Assembly (NCBI GenBank): GCA_946410505.1
Contig: CAMKAP010000041.1
Coordinates: 1-11,824, forward strand
Length of the DNA stretch: 11,824 bases
Direction of reading: 5' to 3'
Source: an uncultured Clostridia bacterium
Lineage (GTDB): Bacteria; Bacillota_A; Clostridia; Oscillospirales; Oscillospiraceae
Made by a program: the position numbers and the translations under genes. Below, one piece after another: positions 5,437 through 11,824 of the stretch (the first letter of the stretch is position 1; each line of letters starts with the position of its first letter). The notes under the pieces are model-generated. The model saw only the letters and a program-made list of their open reading frames with translations. It was not told the DNA's origin and made no database searches.

Positions 5437-7035
5437 ATGTTAACCGTTAACGATCTCTCCATGCAGTTCGGCTCCTCCGTGCTGTTCAGCCGGGTCGATC
5501 TGCAGTTTACCGCCGGCAACTGCTACGGCATCATCGGCGCAAACGGCGCCGGCAAGTCCACCTTCATCAAGATCCTCTCCGGTGAGCTGGAGCCGACCTC
5601 CGGCGCGGTGGTGCTGGAGCCCAAGCGGCGCATGTCGGTCCTGAAACAGAATCAAAGCCTCTATGACGACTGTCTGGTGCTCGACACGGTTATCATGGGC
5701 CATCAGCGGCTCTACGACTGCGGCAGGGAGCGGGAGGCCATCTACGAAAAAGAGGATTTCTCCGACGAGGACGGCCTGCGGGCCGCGGAGCTGGAAGAGG
5801 AGTTCTCGGAGCTGGGCGGCTGGGAGGCCGAATCAGACGCCGGGCGTATCCTGCAGGGCCTGGGCGTGGACGTGAGCCTGCATCAGAGCCTGATGCGGGA
5901 CATCGACCCCCGCCTCAAGGTAAAGGTCCTGCTTGCCCAGGCCCTTTTCGGACACCCGGACGTGCTGCTGCTGGACGAGCCCACCAACAATCTGGATCTG
6001 GCCAGCGTCGTGTGGCTGGAGGTTTTCCTCATGGACTATGAGGGCACCGTCCTGGTCGTGAGCCACGACCGCTACTTCCTCAACAACGTCTGCACCCACA
6101 TCGTGGACATCGACTACGGCAAGATCAAGCTGTATGTGGGCAACTACGACTTCTGGTACGAGTCGAGCCAGCTCATTCAGAAGCTGATCCGCGACCAGAG
6201 CAAGAAGGCAGAGCAGAAAATCGCGGAGCTGCAGACCTTCATCGCCCGCTTCTCCGCCAACAAGTCCAAGTCCCGGCAGGCCACCTCCCGCCGGAAGCTG
6301 CTGGACAAGATCACCGTGGAGGAGCTGCCCGCCTCCAACCGGCGCTATCCCTGGGTGGGCTTCAAAGCCGAGCGGGAGCCGGGCAAGGACAGGCTCTTCG
6401 TCACGGAGGTCTCCAAGACCGTGGACGGCGTGAAGCTCCTAAACAAAGTGAGCTTCATCGTCGGCAAGGAGGACAAGATCGCGATCCTCGGCAAGAACGA
6501 GCTGGCTGTCAGCATGCTCTATAAGATCCTCATGGGTGAGGAGGAGCCGGACGAAGGCACCGTCAAGTGGGGTGCCTCCATTACGCCCAGCTACTTTCCC
6601 AAAGACCACAACAGCTACTTTGACGGCTTCGAGGGCGATCTGATCGAGTGGATGCGCCAGTTTTCCGAGGACAAGCGGGAGAGTTATCTGCGCAGCTTCC
6701 TGGGGCGCATGCTCTTTTCCGGGGACGATGTGTACAAGCCCGCCAAGGTGCTCTCCGGCGGTGAAAAGGTTCGCTGCATGCTCAGCCGCATGATGCTCTC
6801 CGGCGCAAATTTCCTGGTGCTGGATCAGCCCACCAACCACCTGGATCTGGAATCCATCGCCGCGCTCAATAACGGTCTGGAGGCCTTCAAATACAACATC
6901 CTCTTCTCCTGCCACGACCATCAGCTGACCCAGACCGTGGCAAACCGGATCATTGAAATCACTGACGAAGGCGTGATCGACCGGCTGTGCAGCTACGACG
7001 AATACATGCACATTGCCCAGCAGGAAAACAATTAA
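5437..7035 (+). CDS. ABC-F family ATPase, YbiT/YkpA type, with degenerate second ATP site
   Basis: A 532-residue soluble protein with two ABC domains and no membrane segments, collinear with E. coli YbiT. Domain 1 has Walker A GANGAGKST (34-42), Walker B LLLDEPTNNLD (D180, E181) and switch SH (209-210), but DIDPRLKVKVLL (155-166) replaces the usual LSGG signature. The linker (about 241-300) contains RFSANKSKSRQATSRRKLLD-type sequence as in ABC-F proteins that reach the ribosomal P site. Domain 2 has a good signature LSGGE (439-443), but its Walker A reads GKNELAVS (352-359) without the lysine, and Walker B reads LVLDQPTNHLD with Q464 in place of the catalytic glutamate. A translation factor role is inferred from the family; drug resistance is not suggested. 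The ATG at 5437 is ten bases after AGGAGG (5421-5426); a TTG at 5428 would be too close. Confidence 0.92.
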   Translation: MLTVNDLSMQFGSSVLFSRVDLQFTAGNCYGIIGANGAGKSTFIKILSGELEPTSGAVVLEPKRRMSVLKQNQSLYDDCLVLDTVIMGHQRLYDCGREREAIYEKEDFSDEDGLRAAELEEEFSELGGWEAESDAGRILQGLGVDVSLHQSLMRDIDPRLKVKVLLAQALFGHPDVLLLDEPTNNLDLASVVWLEVFLMDYEGTVLVVSHDRYFLNNVCTHIVDIDYGKIKLYVGNYDFWYESSQLIQKLIRDQSKKAEQKIAELQTFIARFSANKSKSRQATSRRKLLDKITVEELPASNRRYPWVGFKAEREPGKDRLFVTEVSKTVDGVKLLNKVSFIVGKEDKIAILGKNELAVSMLYKILMGEEEPDEGTVKWGASITPSYFPKDHNSYFDGFEGDLIEWMRQFSEDKRESYLRSFLGRMLFSGDDVYKPAKVLSGGEKVRCMLSRMMLSGANFLVLDQPTNHLDLESIAALNNGLEAFKYNILFSCHDHQLTQTVANRIIEITDEGVIDRLCSYDEYMHIAQQENN

Positions 7036-7043
7036 AATTTTTG

Positions 7044-7072
7044 TTGTAATTTTTTGTCTAATACGTTATACT
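7044..7072 (+). promoter_or_regulatory. Probable sigma-A promoter of the GtrA-family gene
   Basis: TTGTAA (7044-7049), a 17-base spacer and TATACT (7067-7072) match 9 of 12 consensus positions. Transcription would start near 7079, 26 bases before the ATG. The -10 box lies in the left arm of a 14-bp palindrome. Confidence 0.65.
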
Positions 7073-7102
7073 CCCTGTATGCGAATCCTACAGGGAGTAT
7101 AA
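7066..7102 (+). promoter_or_regulatory. 14-bp perfect inverted repeat spanning the -10 box and the ribosome binding site
   Basis: TTATACTCCCTGTA (7066-7079) and its exact complement (7089-7102) are separated by nine bases. The left arm holds the -10 box; the right arm holds the Shine-Dalgarno AGGGAG (7092-7097) of the gene starting at 7105. It could be an operator, or an RNA hairpin that hides the ribosome binding site in transcripts entering from the ABC-F gene. It has no T run, so it is not a standard terminator. Confidence 0.7.
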
Positions 7103-7104
7103 TT

Positions 7105-7518
7105 ATGAAACAGGATAATAAGAAAAAAGAATTCTGGCGGGCAGTGAAGTTTACGCTGTTTTCCGCCTCTGCGGGGATCATCGAGATTGTCGCCTTTACG
7201 CTTCTGACGGAGTTTTCCGGCTGGAGCTACTGGCCCTGCTATCTGATCGCCCTGGTGCTGAGCGTGCTGTGGAACTTCACGCTCAACCGGAAGTTCACCT
7301 TCAAATCGGCGGCCAACGTGCCGACGGCCATGTTGAAGGTTGCCGCCTACTACGCGGTCTTCACTCCCCTGACCACCATCGGCGGCAATTACCTGGCCGA
7401 GAACCTGGGCTGGAACGACTATCTGGTGACGGCGATCAACATGGCGCTGAATCTGGTGACGGAGTTTTTGTTCCAGCGCTACGTGGTCTACGGGAAAGAC
7501 GTGGATACCGCGGAATAA
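7105..7518 (+). CDS. GtrA-family small membrane protein
   Basis: A 137-residue protein with four predicted membrane helices (about 15-36, 43-60, 74-96, 104-124), the layout of the GtrA/DPMS-like family. The NRKFTFKS segment (61-68) after helix 2 and FQRYVVYG (123-130) after helix 4 are typical. Characterised relatives help move lipid-linked sugars across the membrane or support surface glycosylation, but no glycosyltransferase partner is adjacent, so the substrate is unknown. The ATG at 7105 follows AGGGAG by seven bases. The frame is open back to a TTG at 7054, but that start would precede the -10 box. A bidirectional terminator follows. Confidence 0.9.
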   Translation: MKQDNKKKEFWRAVKFTLFSASAGIIEIVAFTLLTEFSGWSYWPCYLIALVLSVLWNFTLNRKFTFKSAANVPTAMLKVAAYYAVFTPLTTIGGNYLAENLGWNDYLVTAINMALNLVTEFLFQRYVVYGKDVDTAE

Positions 7519-7533
7519 AGGCTCCCGGAACCG

Positions 7534-7566
7534 AAAAAAGGATGTGTCTGAGACACATCCTTTTTT
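7534..7566. terminator. Bidirectional intrinsic terminator between convergent genes
   Basis: AAAAAAGGATGTGTC (7534-7548), loop TGA, then the exact complement (7552-7566). A run of T follows the GC-rich stem on the plus strand, and the A run serves as the T run on the minus strand. It ends the GtrA gene (stop 7518) and abuts the LCP gene, whose stop is at 7567-7569, so it serves both. Confidence 0.95.
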
Positions 7567-8643
7567 TCAGTTATACAGCAATTCCCGGATCCGCCCGGAT
7601 TCATACTCGAAATCCGCCTTGTTATAGCCGTTGCCGCCGGGAAGGATATGATCCCGATCCGGTACGACCATCTGATCCGCCGTAGCTCCCGCAAATTTGG
7701 TCAGATTCATCATCAGTCTTGTGATGGTTTCGTTGCTCAGATCCGTGTCGATCATGGGAAGCACCGTATCCGCCAGATCGTTGAGCTGTTTGAGATTCAT
7801 CCCCTTGGCCTTGGTGAGCACCGCCTGGATCGTCCGGCGCTGACGGCCGGTGCGCTGCCAGTTGCTGTCAATGGAACGCAGCCTGCAGAAGTCCAGCGCA
7901 GCCTCGCCGTCCAGGTGGTTGACGCCCTCCTTGAAATAGCGCTGCTTGGCGGAATTCGTCAGCGCCCCGGCTTCCGCTCTGTCCAGTTCCACATCCACGC
8001 CGCCGATGGCGTTGATGATCTCGCGGAAGCTGTCAAAATCCACATGGGCATAGCCGTCAAAATCGATCTGGAAGCACTCGCCGACTACTCTGGTAGTGGC
8101 TGCGGGGCCGTTGAAGCGGTAGAAGCTGGTGAGCATCGTCCAGTCATGCCCCTCCCAGGGGACGCCCGTGCCGCGCTCAAAGCTGACAAGCTTCACAGCG
8201 CCGGTGCGTGTGTTCAGAGAGCAGAGCATGGTCACGTCGCCGCGGCCGATGTCGTCTGTATGTTTCATGCGCATATCCGAGCCGATGAGCAGGATATTGA
8301 CGACATCCTTGCTGCCGACCCCCAGTGCGCCCTTGAGAACGCCGAACACGCCGCCTGTTTTCGGTTTTGCAGCGCTGCTCTGCACACCGGAGCCGGTGCT
8401 GTCGCTGCTGGTCGGTTCCTGGCGGATCGTGACGATATTGCCGCTCTCATCCACCACTTCGGCATAGCCGTCACGGTCAAGCCGTGCGAGCTTGCTGGAC
8501 AAGAAACCCGCCGCGCCGATCACGATCGCAGCAAACAGTCCAAGGACCACGGCCAGGGCGATCCAACCGCCACCGCCGCGTCTGCGTCTGCGTCTGCGTT
8601 TTTTTCTTTTTTTCGGAAGATCTTCTTCACTCAGATGCTGCAT
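7567..8643 (-). CDS. LytR-CpsA-Psr (LCP) family cell-envelope protein
   Basis: A 358-residue membrane-anchored protein. A short cytoplasmic tail with a run of lysine and arginine (11-22) and four glycines leads into one membrane helix (about 27-48). A low-complexity stretch rich in Ser, Thr and Gly (75-110) precedes the LCP domain (about 115-320). Conserved pieces are NILLIGSDMR (116-125), GRGDVTML (133-140), SFERGTGV (154-161) and FCRLRSIDSNWQRTGRQRR (252-270), which carry the Arg and Asp residues that bind the polyprenyl pyrophosphate. LCP proteins join teichoic-acid-type or other glycopolymers to peptidoglycan outside the membrane; the polymer here is unknown. The ATG at 8643 has AGGAGG upstream; an in-frame TTG at 8676 overlaps the preceding gene and is less likely. 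It is co-transcribed with the SEDS gene. Confidence 0.93.
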   Translation of the reverse strand: MQHLSEEDLPKKRKKRRRRRRRGGGGWIALAVVLGLFAAIVIGAAGFLSSKLARLDRDGYAEVVDESGNIVTIRQEPTSSDSTGSGVQSSAAKPKTGGVFGVLKGALGVGSKDVVNILLIGSDMRMKHTDDIGRGDVTMLCSLNTRTGAVKLVSFERGTGVPWEGHDWTMLTSFYRFNGPAATTRVVGECFQIDFDGYAHVDFDSFREIINAIGGVDVELDRAEAGALTNSAKQRYFKEGVNHLDGEAALDFCRLRSIDSNWQRTGRQRRTIQAVLTKAKGMNLKQLNDLADTVLPMIDTDLSNETITRLMMNLTKFAGATADQMVVPDRDHILPGGNGYNKADFEYESGRIRELLYN

Positions 8644-8668
8644 GGAAACCTCCTGTTTCGGGCAAAGC

Positions 8669-9832
8669 TTATCCAATCAAGGAGAACAGCTTGGGCTTCA
8701 ATTTGAAATGCACACCGGAGACCAGCCCCATGGCGGCAAACATGGTCATCATGGAGGAGCCCCCGTAGCTGAAGAAAGGCAGTGTGATGCCGATCACGGG
8801 CGTGATGCCGATACACATGCCCACATTGATAAGGGTCTGGAACGTGACCGCGGAGGCCACGCCAAAGCAGATCAGCATGTCAAAGGTGCGGCTGGAGCGC
8901 AGGCCCACATGCACGCAGCGTAAGATAATGATTGCAAGCAGGATCAGCACCAGGATACAGCCCAGCATCCCCAGCTCCTCGCCGATGGCGGCGAAAATAA
9001 AGTCCGTGTGTTTCCCGGTAAAGTTGGAAGCGCGGTGCCCCGGCTGTACACCGGTAAGCCGGCCGGAGGCCAGGGTCTTGATGCTCTGGGCCGTCTGCCA
9101 GTTTTTACCGTAGCCGTCCGGGTCGATGCTCTTTACATAGGGGGCCAGCAGGCGCTCCTTCTGGTAGGTCTTGAGGAAATGGTTCCACAGCAGGGGCACC
9201 GCTGCGGCCAGGGCCGCAAAGCCGATGGCAAACCAGTAGAGCCGGATGCCCAGCACAAAGAGCATGGATAGAAAGATGCAGAAAATGATGGACGCAGAGC
9301 CCAGGTCCGAGGATACCACAATGATCAGGCCGAAAACGATCACAAAGTGTCCGGCCATCTGTACAACGGACAGGAAGGAGTTCATATCCCGGTATTCCTT
9401 GAGCCAGGTCATCTGCTTTGCGCAGATGATGATATAGATGACCTTGATGACCTCCGAGGGCTGGATGCCGATACCGGCGAAACGGATCCAGCTCTTGTTG
9501 CCGGTGTTGTCCTCCACGCCGAAGATAACAAGCGCCACCAGCAGCAGGACGTTGATCACGCTCAGGATCTTCCACTGGTCGCCCAGCAGGTCCGCGTCCA
9601 GCACCGTGAGCACCACGAAGGCCGCGATGCCCAAAAACATGGAGAACAGCTGCACGATCACGAGCTTGGTCGGGTTCATGTCCGCGCCGGTGGCCGCCAT
9701 GCCGGTGGCCGCCTTGTAGACCATGACCGTGCCGTAGAGCGCGCTCACGATACAGACGCAAAGCAGAAAAATATCTGCCCGGTCAAAAAACATTTTGATA
9801 TAAGGCTTGACTTTCTTTAAAATGGAAAACAC
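8669..9832 (-). CDS. SEDS-family peptidoglycan glycosyltransferase (FtsW/RodA/SpoVE type)
   Basis: A polytopic protein (about ten helices, 387 residues from GTG 9832) that polymerises lipid II. Family marks are NKSWIRFAGIGIQPSE (112-127), SSDLGSA (174-180), SIDPDGYG (235-242) whose D237 aligns with the RodA catalytic Asp, HTDFIFAAIGEELG (275-288) and GITPVIGITLPFFSYGGSS (342-360). The stretch before HTDF (RLTGVQPGHRASNFTGK) departs from the usual GGLxGxG...LPE pattern and is shorter. I cannot separate RodA from FtsW or SpoVE. The start is uncertain: GTG 9832 touches the AAAGGGG sequence, ATT 9823 would have ideal spacing, and ATG 9793 has no Shine-Dalgarno. The upstream ATG at 9943 lies before the promoter and is excluded. 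The LCP gene follows 25 bases downstream. Confidence 0.9.
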   Translation of the reverse strand: MFSILKKVKPYIKMFFDRADIFLLCVCIVSALYGTVMVYKAATGMAATGADMNPTKLVIVQLFSMFLGIAAFVVLTVLDADLLGDQWKILSVINVLLLVALVIFGVEDNTGNKSWIRFAGIGIQPSEVIKVIYIIICAKQMTWLKEYRDMNSFLSVVQMAGHFVIVFGLIIVVSSDLGSASIIFCIFLSMLFVLGIRLYWFAIGFAALAAAVPLLWNHFLKTYQKERLLAPYVKSIDPDGYGKNWQTAQSIKTLASGRLTGVQPGHRASNFTGKHTDFIFAAIGEELGMLGCILVLILLAIIILRCVHVGLRSSRTFDMLICFGVASAVTFQTLINVGMCIGITPVIGITLPFFSYGGSSMMTMFAAMGLVSGVHFKLKPKLFSLIG

Positions 9833-9875
9833 CCCTTTCGGGACGGATAGCGACAGATAAAATCGTACGGAGCAT

Positions 9876-9904
9876 ATTTTAGCACAAACTAAGACTTTAC
9901 GCAA
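9876..9904 (-). promoter_or_regulatory. Probable sigma-A promoter of the SEDS-LCP operon
   Basis: On the minus strand TTGCGT (9904-9899), a 17-base spacer and TAAAAT (9881-9876): three of six and five of six consensus matches. The start would be near 9869, giving a leader of about 36 bases to the GTG at 9832. The -35 overlaps that of the divergent promoter. Confidence 0.65.
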
Positions 9905-9925
9905 CGGCACATTTGGTGGTATAAT
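9896..9925 (+). promoter_or_regulatory. Probable extended -10 promoter of tsaE-tsaB
   Basis: TATAAT (9920-9925) is a perfect -10 box preceded by TGG (9917-9919), an extended -10 element. A weak -35, TTTACG (9896-9901), lies 18 bases upstream. The start would be near 9932, about 67 bases before the ATG at 9999. Confidence 0.68.
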
Positions 9926-9998
9926 AGCAGAAGATGTAAACAATTTCTAAAATCCAAGGCTTCGGCAGCGCTGTTTTGCCGGAGCGTCAGGAGCGTTC

Positions 9999-10424
9999 AT
10001 GGCAGATTTTTTCAGCAATAACGAGGCAGAAACCGAGGCGCTGGGTGCCCGGCTGGCCTCTGTTCTCCCCGGCGGCAGCGTGGTCGCCATGTACGGAGAT
10101 CTGGGCGCGGGCAAGACGGCTTTTGTGCGCGGCATGGCCCGGGGCATGGGCCTCAGCTGCCGGGTCTCCAGTCCGACCTTCACCATCGTCAATGAGTATC
10201 TGGGCGAGCGGGAGCTCATCCATTTCGACATGTACCGCATCGGCGGGGCCGATGAGCTGTTTGACATCGGCTGGGAGGATTATCTGAACCGCGGCGCCGT
10301 CTGCGCTGTGGAGTGGAGCGAGAACGTGGAGGATGCCTTTTTCGGAGACGAAATCGTCGTCCGTATCGAAAAGCTGGGCGACACCCGGCGGAAAATCACC
10401 GTTGAGGGGGTGGAGCTGTGCTGA
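9999..10424 (+). CDS. tsaE: tRNA t6A biosynthesis ATPase TsaE
   Basis: A 141-residue protein, normal length for TsaE (YjeE). It carries Walker A GDLGAGKT (33-40), [11 protein letters not shown] (57-67) and HFDMYRI (75-81), then the conserved VEWSE (105-109). TsaE hydrolyses ATP in the cytoplasm to recycle the TsaB-TsaD complex that makes N6-threonylcarbamoyladenosine at position 37 of ANN-decoding tRNAs. The ATG at 9999 follows CAGGAG by about five bases. Its stop lies inside the start of tsaB (a seven-base overlap), so the two are translationally coupled. Confidence 0.96.
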   Translation: MADFFSNNEAETEALGARLASVLPGGSVVAMYGDLGAGKTAFVRGMARGMGLSCRVSSPTFTIVNEYLGERELIHFDMYRIGGADELFDIGWEDYLNRGAVCAVEWSENVEDAFFGDEIVVRIEKLGDTRRKITVEGVELC

Positions 10425-11113
10425 TCCTGGCCTTCGAATCCTCGGCAAAACCGGCCTCCGTGGCCTTACTGCGGGACGGGAGCCTCCTGTCCCAGTACAG
10501 CCAGTGCAGCGCCCTGACCCACAGCCGCACCCTCCTGCCCATGGCGGAAGACATGCTCAAAAACGCCGAGCTCAGCCTCGCGGACGTGGACCTGTTCGCC
10601 GTGGCCCACGGTCCCGGCTCCTTTACCGGCATCCGCATCGGCGTCTCCGCGGTCAAGGGTCTGGCCTGGGCCAGTGAAAAGCCCTGCGTGGGCGTCTCCA
10701 CGCTGGAGGCCATGGCCTGGCACGGGCTCGCCGCCGGCGGCTTTGTCTGCCCGGTGATGGACGCGCGGCGCAGCCAGGTCTATAACGCCCTCTTTGAGAT
10801 CCGGGAGGGAAAGCCCGTCCGCCTCACGGAGGACCGGCCCATCGCGCTGGAGGAGCTGGTGCCCGAGCTGCAAGCGCTGGACCGCCCTGTCTTTCTGGTG
10901 GGCGACGGTGCGGAGCTGACTGCAAAGTTTCTTGACAGTGCCGGCATCCCCTATCGGCTTGCGCCGGAAAACCTGCGCTGGCAGAGCGCCTGGGGCGTGG
11001 CTATGGCCGCCCGGGACAAGGCGCCCGGCGGTGCGGACGATCTGCTGCCGGTCTACCTGCGGCTTTCCCAGGCCGAGCGCGAACGGCAGGAGCGGATGCG
11101 GAGCGGCCAGTGA
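10418..11113 (+). CDS. tsaB: tRNA t6A biosynthesis scaffold protein TsaB
   Basis: A 231-residue protein of the ASKHA/M22-like fold. The N-terminus [18 protein letters not shown] and the HGPGSFTGIRIGVSAVKGLA motif (64-83) are diagnostic for TsaB (YeaZ). It pairs with TsaD to form the core of the t6A enzyme; it lacks the metal-binding residues of TsaD and is not itself the catalyst. It starts with GTG at 10418, overlapping the end of tsaE. The usual downstream partners rimI and tsaD are not present; upp follows after 83 bases, in which I see no clear terminator or promoter. Confidence 0.95.
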   Translation: MLILAFESSAKPASVALLRDGSLLSQYSQCSALTHSRTLLPMAEDMLKNAELSLADVDLFAVAHGPGSFTGIRIGVSAVKGLAWASEKPCVGVSTLEAMAWHGLAAGGFVCPVMDARRSQVYNALFEIREGKPVRLTEDRPIALEELVPELQALDRPVFLVGDGAELTAKFLDSAGIPYRLAPENLRWQSAWGVAMAARDKAPGGADDLLPVYLRLSQAERERQERMRSGQ

Positions 11114-11196
11114 CCAGCAGTCAGTGGCAAATTCCTGAAGCACAGCCATTATTCATTTGTTTAGTTCAAATATTTCGATAGAAGGAGAACGAAACC

Positions 11197-11824
11197 ATGA
11201 GCAAAGTATGCGTATTTGACCACCCGCTGATCCAGCACAAGCTGTCCATCCTGCGCGATGAGCGCACCAGCGTCAAGGAATTCCGCGAGCTGATTTCCGA
11301 GATCGCCATGCTGATGTGCTTTGAGGCCACCCGTGATCTGCCCCTGGAGGAGATCGACGTCAAGACCCCTGTGGCCATGGCCAAGTGCCGCCGCATCGCC
11401 GGCAAGAAGCTGGCTGTTGTCCCCATCCTCCGCGCCGGACTCGGCATGGTGGACGGCATGGTCAGCATGATGCCCAACGTCAAGGTGGGTCATGTGGGCC
11501 TCTTCCGCGACCCGGAGACTCTGGAGCCTGTCAAGTACTACTTCAAGATGCCCCCCGACATTCAGGAGCGCGATGTGATCGTGGTCGACCCGATGCTGGC
11601 CACCGGCGGCTCCGCCTCCGCCGCCATCAGCTTCCTCAAGGAGACCGGTGTCAAGCACATCAAGCTCATGAGCATCATCGGCGCCCCCGAGGGCGTGGCC
11701 AAGATGCAGGAGGATCACCCGGACGTGGACATCTTTGTCGCCGCGCTGGACGACCACCTCAACGAGCATGGCTACATCGTCCCCGGTCTGGGCGACGCGG
11801 GCGACCGTATCTTCGGCACCAAGT
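11197..11824 (+). CDS. upp: Uracil phosphoribosyltransferase; window ends one base into the stop codon
   Basis: All 209 residues are present: the family typically ends in [10 protein letters not shown] and so does this one, and the next base (T, 11824) is the first of the stop codon. The PRPP-binding loop [16 protein letters not shown] (129-144) and uracil-binding [12 protein letters not shown] (193-204) are intact, so it should convert uracil and PRPP to UMP in pyrimidine salvage. AAGGAG lies nine bases before the ATG at 11197. In many Firmicutes upp has its own control; no attenuator is visible in the 83-base gap, so it may be read from the tsaE promoter. Confidence 0.97.
   Translation, partial: MSKVCVFDHPLIQHKLSILRDERTSVKEFRELISEIAMLMCFEATRDLPLEEIDVKTPVAMAKCRRIAGKKLAVVPILRAGLGMVDGMVSMMPNVKVGHVGLFRDPETLEPVKYYFKMPPDIQERDVIVVDPMLATGGSASAAISFLKETGVKHIKLMSIIGAPEGVAKMQEDHPDVDIFVAALDDHLNEHGYIVPGLGDAGDRIFGTK

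Noticed and set aside
6439..7011. Minus-strand open frame opposite the ABC-F gene
   Set aside because: Shadow of the real gene: no start signal, no motif, His/Val/Ala-rich composition.
7054..7104. N-terminal extension of the GtrA-family protein from a TTG
   Set aside because: It precedes the predicted transcript start and spans the palindrome; the ATG at 7105 has a well-placed Shine-Dalgarno.
8581..8599. Short tandem repeat (three TCTGCG units) and T-rich tract
   Set aside because: It simply encodes the arginine and lysine run of the LCP cytoplasmic tail; too short to be a repeat element.
10466..11149. Minus-strand open frame opposite tsaB
   Set aside because: Shadow frame in GC-rich DNA; tsaB motifs in the plus frame are decisive.
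1..11824. Search for mobile, defence, CRISPR or tRNA features
   Set aside because: No spaced direct repeats, transposase or integrase motifs, nuclease or toxin-like genes, or tRNA cloverleaf were seen; the gene content is housekeeping.

Overview
The window reads as chromosomal DNA from a GC-rich, low-motility-type Gram-positive of the class Clostridia, most likely an Oscillospirales-type gut anaerobe. This rests on gene content and protein style: a PDZ/radical SAM/DUF512 protein beside Der, a YceD-RpmF pair, a YbiT/YkpA-type ABC-F protein, a SEDS plus LCP envelope pair, and AGGAGG-type ribosome binding sites. No lineage marker such as rRNA is present, so the taxon is an inference. The genes are ordinary housekeeping genes. 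I see no phage, insertion sequence, CRISPR array, toxin-antitoxin pair or defence cluster, and no convincing undescribed system.

Layout. (1) 1-2752, minus strand: DUF512 radical SAM protein, then a Nudix hydrolase, then Der. Der is cut after its first GTPase domain: about residue 181 (near position 340) the protein switches to unrelated sequence that runs off the window. (2) 2753-3055: about 300 bases without a gene, packed with inverted repeats, including the terminator of the next operon. (3) 3056-3780, minus: yceD-like gene then rpmF, driven by a consensus promoter. (4) 3894-7035, plus: RluA-family pseudouridine synthase, HD-domain hydrolase and ABC-F protein in a tight operon, followed by a GtrA-family membrane protein (7105-7518) with its own promoter inside a 14-bp palindrome. 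(5) 7534-7566: a shared bidirectional terminator. (6) 7567-9832, minus: SEDS glycosyltransferase followed by an LCP-family protein, a cell-wall pair. (7) 9999-11113, plus: tsaE-tsaB for the tRNA t6A modification, then upp, whose last codon ends one base before the window does.

How the parts fit. Most genes serve translation: Der and RpmF (50S subunit), YceD, a pseudouridine synthase, an ABC-F ribosome-associated ATPase, TsaE and TsaB (tRNA). Envelope building is served by the SEDS and LCP proteins and perhaps GtrA. Nucleotide handling is served by the Nudix, HD and Upp proteins.

Points deserving a second look are the Der breakpoint, the hairpin-rich gap at 2779-3053, two divergent promoter pairs that both overlap at their -35 boxes, the one-sided ATP sites of the ABC-F protein, and the palindrome that spans the -10 box and ribosome binding site of the GtrA gene.
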